A stretch of 64,000 nt of DNA from Forficula auricularia (GCA_024734495.1 JALMQS010000816.1:6969171-7033170), one strand, 5' to 3'; counted from the stretch's first letter, positions 34,358-45,580 are shown. Translations and numbers: made by a program. Notes: generated by a model from the sequence alone, not told the origin.

Positions 34358-34599
34358 TATATCGTCGCTGATCTTGCAAAACCTCGTAAGTATTGTTTGC
34401 CAGAAAACAAGAAAAACCATTTTAAACACGAATACATACAAATACAATGCAATATTTATTATTTTTCCGAAGCGCGAAATTAATTTGGAATAGAATAATA
34501 AGGTTTCAATAGACAGATGCGGCGTGAAAAGTTGTAGTTATAATACGTATTTGACCAAAAAGCGGAATTATGAGGTTTTGTAAGATCAGCGACGATATA
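34358..34599. mobile_element. MITE with 28-bp inverted ends
   Basis: Left end tatatcgtcgctgatcttgc then aaaacctc; right end is its complement with one mismatch (34572-34599). Length about 242 bp, non-coding. The flanking duplication is unclear (TA or TATA possible). Confidence 0.7.
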
Positions 34600-34608
34600 T
34601 TCCTTTCA

Positions 34609-34757
34609 TTTTATACCGAGGGGTGAACCGCGATTGGAATTAGGTGTACACGTCTTTGGAATTATGTGAATTATTTTGGATTTCATTAGCTAATGCCCCG
34701 TGGAAGAGGAAGTAGGTGTACATGATATTAGGTCGCCGTTCACCCCTCGTTTTATAC
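34609..34757. mobile_element. hAT-type MITE family G, copy 1, 8-bp target duplication
   Basis: The element 34617-34749 (133 bp) has ends CGAGGGGTGAACCGCGA and GTTCACCCCTCG. It is flanked by the exact 8-bp repeat TTTTATAC (34609-34616, 34750-34757). An independent copy at 57996 has a different 8-bp duplication, which fixes the boundaries. Non-coding. Confidence 0.85.
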
Positions 34758-34797
34758 TTTTATTCAGTTTTAGAATAATACTAGTTATGTGTTTATG

Positions 34798-35195
34798 TTG
34801 CAGTAAAAACCAGTTTTTAGTAAGAACAGGTTCTTACTAGTTATCACGCGTTTCACTGAATACCTTTGTTAGCAACTAGAGTTTACTAATGTTGGTTGAG
34901 TTTGGTTCAAAGGTCCAGAATCTTCATTTTTGACCTTCCGCCTCATTTTGGGTGTTTATTTTCAAAATTTTTTTAAACAAAAATGTCAAAAATTAGAAGC
35001 AAAGTTGTAGAGGATGTAATTTTTGACATTTTATTAAAATTTTTTTATAAAATAATCACCCAAAATGAGGCGGAAGGTCAAAAATAAAGATTCTAGACCT
35101 TTGGACCAAATCAACCAACATTCTCAATAAAATTCTAATTGCCACAAATATATTCAGTGAAACGCGTTTTAACTAGTAAGAACCCGTATATGTTG
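34798..35195. mobile_element. Foldback family F, copy 1
   Basis: Starts tgcagtaaaaaccagttttt, then agtaagaac(a/c)ggttcttact, which is itself a palindrome. The mirror arm ends near 35195. The interior carries two inverted blocks around ttttgaccttccgcctcatt. It is the same as copies at 41843 and 43563; this copy has a decayed right end. Confidence 0.75.
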
Positions 35196-35204
35196 CACTA
35201 AAAT

Positions 35205-35405
35205 ATATATATATAAACGGCTGTAACGATTTGGATGAAATTCACGGATTAGGAGGTTTTTGTGTTGACAATTTTCGATCTGTCACAGTCCCATCTTCGG
35301 CTAGGTTGTTTTGATGGGGTTTTTTGTTAATTGAAATAATTATTCACAGGTAGTTGTCTCGATAAAAATGTATAATTACATTTTTATTCAATTTCCTTTT
35401 AAAAA
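35205..35405 (+). repeat. Family C copy 7 (5' part)
   Basis: ggctgtaacgatttggatga through gttgtctcgataaaaatgta. The 3' half is missing; the sequence switches to the 26835-type inverted element at about 35405. Confidence 0.65.
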
Positions 35406-35690
35406 TACATAAAAAAACATACATAAAAAAAGATTCCGACAAAAAAACAATATTTTAGTGAATCACACATAATTAATTATAATTATTTATTGAACAAGAA
35501 CAAATAATACAATATAACGTTTCGATCGAATTGTTCTCAACTATGAGCACCCATTCGGATTATGATACTTGTCGTACTTGAGAACGATCGCAGAATAAGT
35601 CAATCGAAACGTCGTATTTATATTGTATTTATTTGTTTCAATAAATAATTATAATTAATTATGTGTGATTTAAATAAAAATTCAAATTTA
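35405..35690. repeat. Inverted element of the 26835 type
   Basis: aagattccgacaaaaaaaca-like lead, then gaatcacacataattaatta at 35459 and the complement near 35660, with acgtttcgatcga and aatcgaaacgtcgta in the two arms. Close match to 26815-27075. Confidence 0.65.
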
Positions 35691-36559
35691 AATTATTAAT
35701 ATTTTTTTTTTTTTGAGAATCCCACCCTGATAGAAGATTCGATATTAATCGTTCATCTTTTAATTCAATTAAAATCGTTTCAAATGAAAAAAAAAACTAA
35801 TATAATTTTGACATCTCTCCTCTGTTCGTTTAATTATAAATTTAAATTAATTTAATATAATATTTATCATTCAATCATGTTTTATTCATAATTTATAATT
35901 AAAAAAAAAAATGCGCCTCTCTCAATGAGAAATTGCTTTGTCTTGGTTGAATCAAAACAAACACAATTTACAAATTTATCTTTTTATTAACAAATGCAAC
36001 AAACAAACACTCCGCCCTTTTGTCCGTCACCAAATACGGTTCGATCTCAAGAGAATAAATATACATATTCATTCATTCGTTGCAAACAAATTATTTCTCA
36101 TTTACCCAAGTTATTCTTTTAATTGAATACTTGATGGGCATTCAATAACATAAAAAATGAACATTCATTATTATTCCATCATTTTACTGTCTATTGAATT
36201 TCTCCATCTTTTTAGAAACATAATTTAAAGAAAGATGAATTATTTATTTAATAATAATTATGCTTTCTTTATAATATTTTAACGGCGCATTTGTGAAACT
36301 AATCTATTAGAATTCCTTTATTATATTCACACCAACGCCGTTAGTTTGTTCAAAAAGATGGATTTTAATTGAATAAATTGAGCATATTAACCAGTTTCTT
36401 GGGAAACTAATGGAACATTACTAAAAGGGAAAACACACAGTAATTGCAATTTATCAAAAACGATGGAACAAGAGGACTGTTAAAAGTCGTTTAGATAGCA
36501 AATCTGATATGAAAACCGTATTTACGTGATTCTGACCATACGAGAAACAATATTTCTAA

Positions 36560-36620
36560 TTAAAAAGGCTCATGATGAAAGCATGACCTTCGAAACTATT
36601 GTTTCAAACAAATAATTATT
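36560..36620 (+). ncRNA. Degenerate hammerhead-like motif
   Basis: ctcatgatgaaagcatgacc then ttcgaaactattg. The GAAAC side and a short stem are present but the CTGATGA is altered to CATGATGA, so activity is unlikely. Confidence 0.3.
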
Positions 36621-36724
36621 AATTATCAATTATTAATTATATATATATATACATATGTAGAATTTTATTATCCGCTCTTTTCAATGTAAAATGCTTTTGA
36701 AAATAAAGATTTGTTTTCCTCTTG

Positions 36725-37090
36725 AGAAAGGCGTTTGCTTGCTGTTTGCAGGTCAGAATCCTTCGATAAAATGACAGTTGAACAGCAAGGACACGCCCCT
36801 TTTATAACACTTCATCCTAAAGGCGGGAATAATTAACCAATCAGCTTAATTGCTAATTAGAGCCAGAGTTATAAAAGCAGCTCGCTCCTTGGCGCGAGTT
36901 CAGTTGTCATTTGTCATTTGTGAGTTGTCATTCAGTTGTTGAAACTCATTGAATGGGCAGCTCTCCGAGGTGACTAATCACCTGGGAACGATTTGCTAAA
37001 GAAACGACTTGTGTTTAAGAAGTAATTTGTATACACGTTCTGTAATGAAGAAGCAATAAATGCGGGCCTTGTGCCAGTATTTTATTTAAA
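36725..37090 (+). promoter_or_regulatory. LTR-like or promoter-like segment
   Basis: Contains a TATA box (ttataaaagcagctcgctcc, 36870-36889), an initiator-like TCAGTTG about 30 bp on (36900-36906), two tgtcatttg-type direct repeats, and a poly-A signal AATAAA at 37055-37060. TATA, initiator and poly-A signal packed in under 400 bp is the layout of a retrotransposon LTR. No second LTR or primer-binding site was found, so a solo LTR or an unrelated promoter remain possible. Confidence 0.4.
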
Positions 37091-37290
37091 GCATGTTTCC
37101 AATTGCCTCTGGGAAGTTCGTATTTTGGAAAAGCATATTTTTAACTGCCTAGTGCAAATTCTTATTTTAAAATAGCATTTTTCTGGCTTTACGCCGACAA
37201 GAGATTCTAATTTCTGAAGATCGTCCTCCATCCAAGCCAGGCGAATTTCCTTCCAACTAACCCTTCGAGCCAAACATAATAAAAATCATC
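37082..37290 (-). other. Short open frame of unknown nature
   Basis: Reads LARRVSWKEIRLAWMEDDLQ, then KLESLVGVKPEKC, followed by two related 14-residue blocks (KIRICTRQLKICF, KIRTSQRQLETCF). The first part looks protein-like; the second looks like a degenerate tandem repeat. It abuts the LTR-like segment on the opposite strand. I do not recognise it, and it may be a relic. Confidence 0.25.
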
Positions 37291-37436
37291 CATCATCTTA
37301 ATCATTTCCTATATATATTTATATTATTTTTTATTATATACTATATGTACTATAATAAATAAATAAATAATAATTATATTTGATATATACATATATATGC
37401 GGTACATGGAGGCTGTGGATGCGGCGCATCCGTAAA

Positions 37437-37575
37437 AATTTAAACATTTAGAGTATTTTCATAAATATCGACTTCAAAATTTCAGGAGGATCTTTAAATT
37501 TTCAAATTATTATCCGTTATTTGAAATATTTCTATAAAAACATTTTTTTATTTTGAAAAGTATACCTATTGGTTC
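37437..37575 (-). repeat. Dispersed repeat, copy 2
   Basis: Reverse copy of the 22670 and 39815 repeat (tttagagtattttcataaat, tcaggaggatctttaaattt). Confidence 0.6.
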
Positions 37576-38335
37576 TCGAAATGAAATAAAATTGTTGAAT
37601 AGTTTCAAAATGAATGATTTTTCCGAAAAGGGCGCAGATAGAAGGTTTGAACTCTGTGCCTGGTATATTTTTCAGTTCAAGCATGTCAAATGTTCCCTAG
37701 CATAGGGTCATCCTATTTTTATGAAACTGACCCTAAGAATTATTTCTAGTGCTTTCAGATACTTTTTTAACATCTTTAATCTCTAACATATTCTTTCCTG
37801 GATATAATAAATATTTCTATTCATAGATAGGAAAATTGAATAAATTCTACATAACTAACAATCCTATGTAAATATATACACCAGCTCGAATAAACAGATG
37901 ACTAAAAACACTGCGTAAATTTATTTCTTTTGTCTTCTAAACACATGCTAAATCTTGTTTTAATATTGTTGGTGTTTCTTGGATAATTCTATTTTGTTCC
38001 ATGGATTGAAAATAAATAAATAAATAAATCGATAGGACATATTTTCGATGTAACGGATATTTTTTTTTTTGTTATAAATTACCTAGCTGTTATTCATTTG
38101 TAAATAATACAAATCTCGTTATCATTTTGAAGGTGAGGAAATTTTTTTAAAATGGCAATGTTTTTAAAATAGGAATTTTTTTTTTTTGCTTGAAACGCGC
38201 GGAGTGAACCGAACCCGGAACCTTCTTGCATAGTGAATGAAGTGCTCGAACCGCTTCAGAGCAGGATGACTCTTAAAAAGTACATTTGGAATTCAAAATA
38301 GATGTATTTCATAATTTTATAGTCTCTAGAATTTA

Positions 38336-38600
38336 ATGATCATGGATTTATCTGCAAAACTAATAATGCTAATGATACGTTGTGCTGAGCTGAGATTGCC
38401 AGTTCGCAGTTGTCCTAATTTGCAGCGGCAAAATTCTAGGAGTGACCTGTCGGTCGGTTCAGGTCCTCTGGCTCTGGTCAATGGCATTGGGGGACGAGGG
38501 GGGCCAAGGCCAGAACCCAAGGCTCTAGCCACCTGCTCTGCCCACCTGATAACCTCCCTCGTGCTCTATGAGCTCCGTTGGCCATATTTTATTATCTTTC
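38336..38600. other. GC-rich segment with open frames on both strands
   Basis: About 200 bp of GC-rich sequence in an AT-rich setting. Plus strand reads RQNSRSDLSVGSGPLALVNG and on through ELRW; minus reads SGLGPPRPPMPLTRARGPEP. A tttgcag acceptor-like site precedes the plus frame at 38417-38423. It could be an exon or a transposon relic. I cannot tell the strand or the function. Confidence 0.25.
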
Positions 38601-39115
38601 ATGTAGATTTGACAACATCATTCTTTAATCTTAACAAACTTTGCATACTTCGGAATTAATTCTTAGTTTTATAAATCGTCGTGTCCAAAGTGAAAACTTC
38701 GTAGGGGAAAGGTGGCATGAAAGGAACATGTATTGAAAGGGACAATTCAAATAACCCGCTAAATAAATTAGTGATTGGTGATTTTTCAACCAGGGGATAT
38801 TGTCCAGAAAAGTACCCTTAAATTTTTTGAAATTTTATTTTAATCTTCGCTTTTTTTTGCATATTTCATCCAATACTGCATCATTTTCAAATTTAACATT
38901 AGATTTTATAAAAATTATATTTTGGGACCCTCGTCCCAAATGGATACTGGTTTGTGAGTGAGGGTAGGAGTCAGAAATTAATTCTTGTGACTTAGCCCCA
39001 ACTGGAAATCGACCATCTCCACAATCAATCAGCCTGACCTATAAGAAAATCTTAAATTTCTGCTAATTCTATTGCTACAAGCAAGCTATGATTTATCTAT
39101 AGGTAGCAAGCACTC

Positions 39116-39315
39116 TTAGGCCCGGTTGCATGTCGCAAAGTAAATGCTTTTTACCACTAACCAAGGTAGATGGTAAATGGAGCCACTGGGATGGCCAATC
39201 AGATGACAGCCACTGAATGTACCTGTCATCTGATTGGCCATCCCAGTGGCTCCATTTACCACCTACCTTGGTTAGTGGTAAAAGCATTTACTTTGCGACA
39301 TGCAACCGGGCCTTA
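39116..39315. mobile_element. PIF/Harbinger-like palindromic MITE with TTA duplication
   Basis: The element 39119-39312 (194 bp) is an almost perfect palindrome with arms of about 88 bp (ggcccggttgcatgtcgcaa at the left) and a loop of about 20 bp. It is flanked by TTA on both sides, the usual PIF/Harbinger target. The near identity of the arms suggests recent mobility. Confidence 0.75.
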
Positions 39316-39572
39316 GTTATTTCCGATCTTATAGTTTATTGAGAGTTTTTAAAAATGGATTAGTCCAGAAATTCTCGAATCATCTTTATTAATTTATTTT
39401 TTGAATTATTTCTATTTTCCATAACGAGATCAATATTTATTCGACTAAAACTCGTCAGGAATTGAACTGAAAGTGATACTAGGCAGGGAGTTCAAACCTA
39501 TCAGCCCTTTTCGGGAAAATCATTCATTTTAATTGCCCCTTGAAACTATCCAACAATTTTATTTCAATAACT

Positions 39573-39756
39573 AAGTAATGGAGAGGGATTCGCCAATGGT
39601 AGCCTCTGCTAAATAAAAAACTCCCAATTATGGAAAACGTTTCGGCTTTAATTAAATAATGCCATCATGATGATTTTAAAGCCGAAACGTTTTCCATAAT
39701 TGGGAGTTTTTTATTCAGCAGAGGCTACCCATTGGCTGAATCCCTCTCCATTACTT
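39573..39756. mobile_element. Palindromic element with GAAACG arms
   Basis: Arms aagtaatggagagggattcg at 39573 and complement ending 39756, each about 78 bp. Both arms carry a GCC-GAAACG; the minus-strand reading gives ATGATGGC, loop, GCC, GAAACG, a hammerhead-like layout with a damaged first block. Confidence 0.6.
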
Positions 39757-39809
39757 AATTATATACATATACAGCCATCAAAATTGTATCAATTTTATTT
39801 CAATTCGAG

Positions 39810-39935
39810 AACCAATATACATACTTTTCAAAACAAAAAATGTTTTTTTATAGAAATATTTGAAATAACGGATAATAAATTTGAAAATTTAAAGATCCTC
39901 CTGAATTTATGAAAATACTCTAAATGTGAAATTTT
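39810..39935 (+). repeat. Dispersed repeat, copy 3
   Basis: acttttcaaaacaaaaaatg through atgaaaatactctaaatgtg, matching 22670 and 37437. Confidence 0.6.
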
Positions 39936-40539
39936 AGGGATCAACGCATCAACCTTGACAGCGAATTTGTAAACCTCCATATTTTTGATAAGTAAAATTT
40001 ATTTGGAGACAATAATCGTATTTCTATTCATTTATTTTGTGAATGCTAAATCCTTTCTTTTTATATGACTGAAATAAATCTTTTGCTCGATGTACGTCTA
40101 AGAGGTAGGCAAAGCGGCTATCATATAGAATTCAATTGAAAAGTTTTTGTTTTGCCGAGAGTAGCAGAGTTGTTGATTCACAAAGAGAACATATGTTTAT
40201 TTGCATCAAGCAGAGGACAACCTCTTTGTTTCTCTTTGTGAATATAGAATTCAGTTGAATTTTATTTTCATTTGCTGTATGTGTTTTAATAATGACAAGG
40301 CAGGGGTGGGATTTCACAAAATAATGTTTACTAGTTTCATTGTCGTCGATGTTTTTATTCTATGTTTCAATTTAACGACGTAAAATACCGTAGTCAATTT
40401 TCAAATGAGATGAGCCACCTCAAAGGGTTGTCCGATGGATCTCAAATTTTGTATGAATTATTTTCTTACCCAACCTCATAATTTGAGAGGGTGTCCCGGA
40501 AAATTTTTTATGGTCGTAAAATAAAGACCACCCTAACGA

Positions 40540-40680
40540 GCACCCACTCCGATTTTAGATTAACTGAATATGTCGTAGTTTTCTTGTATTATTTATTCGT
40601 GTTCAATAAATAATTATAATTAATTATGCGTGATTTCACTAAAAATTCAAATTTTAATTTATTTAATTAATTAAATTTAT
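40540..40680 (+). repeat. Single arm of the 26835-type element
   Basis: gagcacccactccgatttta, then ttcaataaataattataatt and atgcgtgatttcac match one arm of the 26835 and 35430 elements. The GAAACG motif is mutated away. Confidence 0.5.
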
Positions 40681-41842
40681 GCTAGAAGAAATTAGAAGAA
40701 CACTCACCCATTCTAGGATGGTTTAAAAGTATGCTTTATTAATATTTCAGATTCTCCAAACCCCGACAGTACTTCAGTACTACTAATTGTGTACACAAAT
40801 ATATATAATAAAGTATGAGGTGGGTAAATTATTGTAAGGTATTTAATTTTTTTTAAGATAAGTACAATATTGCGAATGAGCTTATTCTTGAATCCCCCAA
40901 AATGATCACCACAAATCTATAAATATTAATTCTTAGCTTGAATGTTTTTTCATTTCTAAATTTTAAAGTATGTAAATTCAATAATAAACTAAACAAGTTT
41001 AATTCGTAAACTTTGAAAGTAGATTTGTACTGTAGAGTGCGCCCTTTTGAGTGAACTTGAAGGTGAACTAGGATACTCAGCAAATATGAACCATGCGACT
41101 ACTACTGTTCCTCCTCTATTGGCCTTAGGTCCTATATATTTTTGACGGCCGTAGTAAAGTATAATAATATCCAGGCAGGATCGAGCTATGCGTGAAGGAA
41201 TGCTCCACTGCAGAAGAGGCTTGAAGCTGATGCAGGAGGTCTTGAAATATTCTTCACCATCCTGCCGACATCAGGAGGTTTTATTTGCTATATATGTGTG
41301 TAGGTCTTTTGTATTATGGATGTTTACTGAATAGGAATGAGCTGAATCAAATTTTTCCGATTTAAGAATTTACAAATAAATAAACAGTTAAGGTAGTATG
41401 ATTGGTGCTTGGGTTAATACAAACATATTTAAGTTTCAACAAGAATGATCGTTTTCTAGATATAAAAATTTTAAAAGGTGTAAATTAACACAGTGTCTTT
41501 TATCTGGATGAATTTTGCTCTTCAAAGAAACTTGATATTTTATTTTATTTATTGGAAAATGTTGTTAATACCCAAAAGACCCTGTGTTAATTTAATTAAA
41601 TTACAAATTATAATCTTTGAAAACAGTCACTCTTGTTGAAATTTCAATATATTTGTTATGACATGATATTTTAATCAAAGTAACAATTCCTACCAAGCGT
41701 ACTATATTGAATGTTCATTTATTTATTTATTTGTAAATTCTTAAATCGGAAAATTATTATATAGTATATTATTTCGAAACCTTAGGTAACAATTTCGATA
41801 TGATCATGTTACTTTAACAATGTTCGTAGGTATGTATTTGTT

Positions 41843-42166
41843 GCAGTAAAAACCCAGATTTTTAGTAAGAACGCGTTCTTACTAGTTAAAACGCGTTTCA
41901 CTGAATACCTTTGTAAAACTATAGTTTACTGAGAGGTCTAGAATCTTCATTTTTGACCTTCCACCTCATTTTGGGTGTTTTTTAAACGAAAATGTCAAAA
42001 ATTACATCCTCTACAAAATGGGACGGAAGGTCAAAAATGAAGATTCTAGACAATTGAACCAAACTCAACCAACATCAGTAAACTCTAGTCGCCATAAAGG
42101 TATTCAGCGAAACGCGTTTTAACTAGTAAGAACGCGTTCTTACTAAAAACAGGATTTTACTGCAAT
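41843..42166. mobile_element. Foldback family F, copy 2
   Basis: Both ends are complete: tgcagtaaaaacccagattt and its mirror ggattttactgca. Each arm contains the perfect 20-bp palindrome agtaagaacgcgttcttact (41868-41887 and 42128-42147) and aaaacgcgtttc. The interior holds inverted ttttgacctt blocks. No protein. Confidence 0.8.
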
Positions 42167-42415
42167 ATCTTAACAATTTCGTGCATTAAAGTCTCCACTT
42201 GATTTTTTCTAGATGTTTAAGATATGGAAAAAGTATTTAGTTCCACGATAGAATAAAATTGATTTTCAATGTTAAGAAATCATGTTCTCTAAAGATAATA
42301 ATCATAATATTGTAAAAGTATGATTTATTCTTCAGGATATTAATTTGCTTATGTTCTTTGCCAAGTCATGTAATAAATTTCAGGTTAAAAATAATAATAG
42401 AATATTTATTTCTTA

Positions 42416-42650
42416 GTGATTTCGGTTAGGCTGGCTAATTGGCTTGTTTCTTTTGAGTGTGGGGAGGCAGTCAAGGGTGTAGGGGTGTTTCTGCATTGGA
42501 GGCGCCTCTGCCGCTGCCGCTGGACTGACCTTGGGCGGCTCCAGCTCCAGCTCCAGCACCGCGTACGCAAACACCTGCCACAATCATCAGTTCGTCTCCT
42601 TGTAGACGTGATGTTCCAAGCAATAACGATTGCTCAAATGAATCATTAGA
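42416..42650. other. GC-rich segment, possible exon, unassigned
   Basis: A GC-rich block (42500-42580) with CAG/CTC-type triplet repeats (ctccagctccagctccagca) and open frames on both strands. On the minus strand a TGGCAG acceptor-like and an AAG|GTCAGT donor-like site bracket 45 bp. The peptide does not match the missing PH half. Function unknown. Confidence 0.2.
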
Positions 42651-42965
42651 TAATTTGCTTTTCTATTCTATCCCTCTCAGGATCTAAAGTTGTTTTTTTT
42701 GCTTTATTTTGTCATCATATTATTAAAATATACATAACAAATGTTAAACTGTTTTTTTAATCAGGTATAGAAAATAATTCTTGAAATTAAAGACAAATAT
42801 AATGACTTATGAGCTGGTGAATGAGGATAAACTCTGATTTATTATAATATTCAATATATAATTACATTCGGGGATGATTTTTTTTATTATATTACCAAAA
42901 CAGATCAGAAAATTAGATTAAATAGCTTAGGTTTCATCTAATGAAATACTGAATTAATATCATCA

Positions 42966-43200
42966 ATACTATATAATAAAGCAGTAAGCGGTCTCTTGGT
43001 TTGTCCGGGTTTGCTCACTTATGGCTCCGCCCCCTGTATACTCTATCTACCGTAGACTTTTCGGAAGCTTCTAGTAACTTCGGGAACATTCTGGAATGTT
43101 CACAAGAATTTGACTCTGTCGAAGGCGGACTTTGCAGCTGGTTAATTTATAAATGGGAAAAGAGGTTTTTCATTCGAAAAATGCTTTTATTGTTCTCTAG
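42966..43200 (+). mobile_element. Helitron-like 5' end carrying a heat-shock element
   Basis: Begins near atactatataataaagcag, a lead similar to many animal Helitron 5' regions, followed by tttgtccgggtttgctcact. It contains the heat-shock element at 43079-43101. No Rep/helicase frame and no Helitron 3' hairpin was located, so this is a fragment and the class is an inference. Confidence 0.45.
43064..43101 (+). promoter_or_regulatory. Perfect heat-shock element array
   Basis: 43079-43101 reads ttcgggaacattctggaatg plus ttc: five contiguous inverted pentamers TTCnnGAAnnTTCnnGAAnnTTC with no mismatch. A further GAAgcTTC pair lies at 43064-43071. This is the binding pattern for trimeric HSF1. Chance occurrence of five perfect units is very low. 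Confidence 0.8.
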
Positions 43201-43206
43201 GTTTTC

Positions 43207-43460
43207 AGGACCGTCCTAAGATATTCGGCGCCCATGGGCTACTAAAAATAATGCGCCCCTCTTCATAAGAAAATATAATGGCTAGCGGGAACGGGGTGAC
43301 CAACAAAGTTAAACAAAATTATCACAACTAGAAAAAGTCAATATATCACAATTACCATACACTAAATAAAAAAATAAAATTCATACAGAATTAAAAAAAA
43401 AAAACGCCCAAAAGGCTTGCGCCTCTGGGCTATAGCCCATTTAGCCCTTGTGGTTAGGGT
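43207..43460. mobile_element. hAT-like MITE (tentative)
   Basis: caggaccgtcctaagatatt with ggcgcccatgggctac at the left and ggcttgcgcctctgggctat at the right resemble the gcgccc/gggcgc subterminal pattern of some hAT elements. The right boundary and a target duplication are not resolved. Confidence 0.4.
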
Positions 43461-43562
43461 TACTCTTTAGGTTTTGTTTTTCTAAAATATAATGTTAAAT
43501 AATGAAAAACATTAATTTTTATTTATATATTATATTTTAAAGGTGCAATTAAATACAAATAA

Positions 43563-43972
43563 TGCAGTAAAAACCCGTTTTTAGTAAAAACGGGTCCTTG
43601 CTAGTTAAAACACGTTTCACTAAATACCTTTATGGCAACAAGAATTTACTGATGTTGGTTGAGTTGGGTCTAAAGGTCTAGAATCTTTATTTTTGACTTC
43701 CGCCTCATTTTGGGTGTTTATTTTCAAAAAATTTTAAACAAAAAAGTCAAAAATTAGAAGCAAAGTTGTAGAGGATGTAATTTTTGACATTTTCGTTTAA
43801 AAATTTTTGAAAATAAACACCCAAAATGAGGCGGAAGGTCAAAAATTAAGATTCTAGAACTTTGGATCAAACTCAACATCAGTAAATTCTAGTTGCCACA
43901 AAGGTATTCAGTGGAACATGTTTTAACAAGTAAGAACCCGTTCTTACTAAAAACGGGGTTTTACTGTAGCAT
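43563..43972. mobile_element. Foldback family F, copy 3
   Basis: tgcagtaaaaacccgttttt at the left and cggggttttactg at the right. The interior shows long inverted blocks around tttttgac(a)ttttcgtttaaaa. Larger than copy 2, which has a central deletion. Confidence 0.8.
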
Positions 43973-44809
43973 ATGCACTAATTAAATTTAATTTATAAGG
44001 ATTTGGGCAAGTGTCCGATGATGACGTCACAGACTACTGGCACATTTAGTTTTGCGTTTAAAATTTTTTCAAAAAGCGATTGAGTCATTTAATTTTTAAT
44101 TATAAAATGTGAGTAATTTTTAAAATTTGTTAATGATAAATATGTATTAGTGATGGAAAAAGTGATCCGATGTCGAAGACCTATACTTTCATGTTATTTC
44201 GCATTCTCTTAATCAATTTTTTACATAGTTAAAATTGTTCATGGGGGGCGAATTAATTCTAGGTCAGCCTCTTATTCGCGAAGCAGAGTGACCCTAATGA
44301 TAAAATCAATATGTACATCTACAAAACAAAGCTTTTGCAATCGTGTTGAATTTATTTTTTCATTTTGTTTAGACCACATTATTGGCTTAAAATGAATTTT
44401 ATTTGATTTAGAATTAATAAAAATGGCCAACAAAATATGAAGCACTTCTTTAGATATAGGTCATATCTCATGTTTTTTATTGGACCAGACACTGAAAATA
44501 AAGTCCATTAGTGGTGTTCACTTTTTGTTTTGTTTTTTGTTTTTGATGGCTAGTTAAAAAGAAACAATGGTTGAAATTGGATGTTTTTGTGGGTTTAGCG
44601 CATTCAAGTTCCCATTTCAAGAGCATATCCCGAGAGAATCTAACAACCATTTTTATTGATAATTGATGAAAAAAAAGAAGTTATTATAAAAAATATATAT
44701 TTCTTCAGAAGATTATAAACACAAAACCTATATTTTAAACTTACAAAGCAATTTAGTAAATGTATTTTAAAAAATTTGATCAAAAGTTTCATTATTAAGC
44801 ATACACCAC

Positions 44810-45536
44810 TTTGGAAGTATTTTGGAAGTATTACTTGGAAATATTTGGAAGTGCTTGGAAATATTTGAAAGTGCTTTGAAGTATTTGGAAGTGTTTGGAA
44901 ATATTTGGAAGTACTTGGAAACATTTGGAAGTACATGGAAATATTTGGAATTACTTGGAAATATTTGAAAATGCTTTGAAGTATTTGGAAGAACTTGGGA
45001 ATCTTTGAAAGTACTTGGAAATATTTGGAAGTACTTGGAAATATTTGAAAGTGCTTTGAAGTATTTGGAAGTGTTTGAAATATTGGAAGTACTAAATATT
45101 GGAAGTACTTGGAAACATTTGGAAGTACATGGAAATATTTGGAATTACTTGGAAATATTTGAAAATGCTTTGAAGTATTTGGAAGAACTTGGGAATCTTT
45201 GAAAGTACTTGGAAATATTTGGAAGTACTTGGAAATATTTGAAAGTGCTTTGAAGTATTTGGAAGTGTTTGGAAATATTTGGAAGTACTTGGAAATATTT
45301 GGAAGTACTTGGAAATATTTGGAATTACTTGGAAATATTTGGAATTACTTTGAAGTATTTGAAAGATGCTTTGAAGTATTTGGAAGTACTTGGGAATCTT
45401 TGAAAGTGCTTGGAAATATTTGGAAGTGTTTGGAAATATTTGGAAGTGCTTGGAAATATTTGGAAGTGTTTGGAAATATTTGGAAGTACTTGCAAATATT
45501 TGGAAGTACTTGGAAATATTTCGAAGTACAAGTGGA
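44810..45536. repeat. Minisatellite of ttggaagtac/ttggaaatat decamers
   Basis: About 730 bp built from alternating 10-bp words TTGGAAATAT and TTGGAAGTAC or close variants, giving a 20-bp unit. A higher-order duplication of 194 bp is visible: atgctttgaagtatttggaa at 44971 and 45165. Because 20 is not a multiple of 3 but stops are absent, frames on both strands stay open for over 100 codons (KYLEVFGNIW-type on plus, SKYFQ-type on minus). These frames are repeat artefacts. Confidence 0.85.
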
Positions 45537-45580
45537 AGTAGAGTGTACAGCATATTAGGTCGCGGTTCACCCCTTGGGCT
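45537..45580 (+). repeat. MITE family G right-end fragment
   Basis: agtgtacagcatattaggtc then gcggttcacccc matches the right end of family G at 34720 and 58120. It directly abuts the minisatellite. Confidence 0.55.

Noticed and set aside
42500..42650. Missing PH-domain exon of the Outspread-like gene
   Set aside because: The 45-bp minus-strand candidate with AG/GT borders has the right phase but its peptide does not resemble the expected W..RRFF..L strand region.
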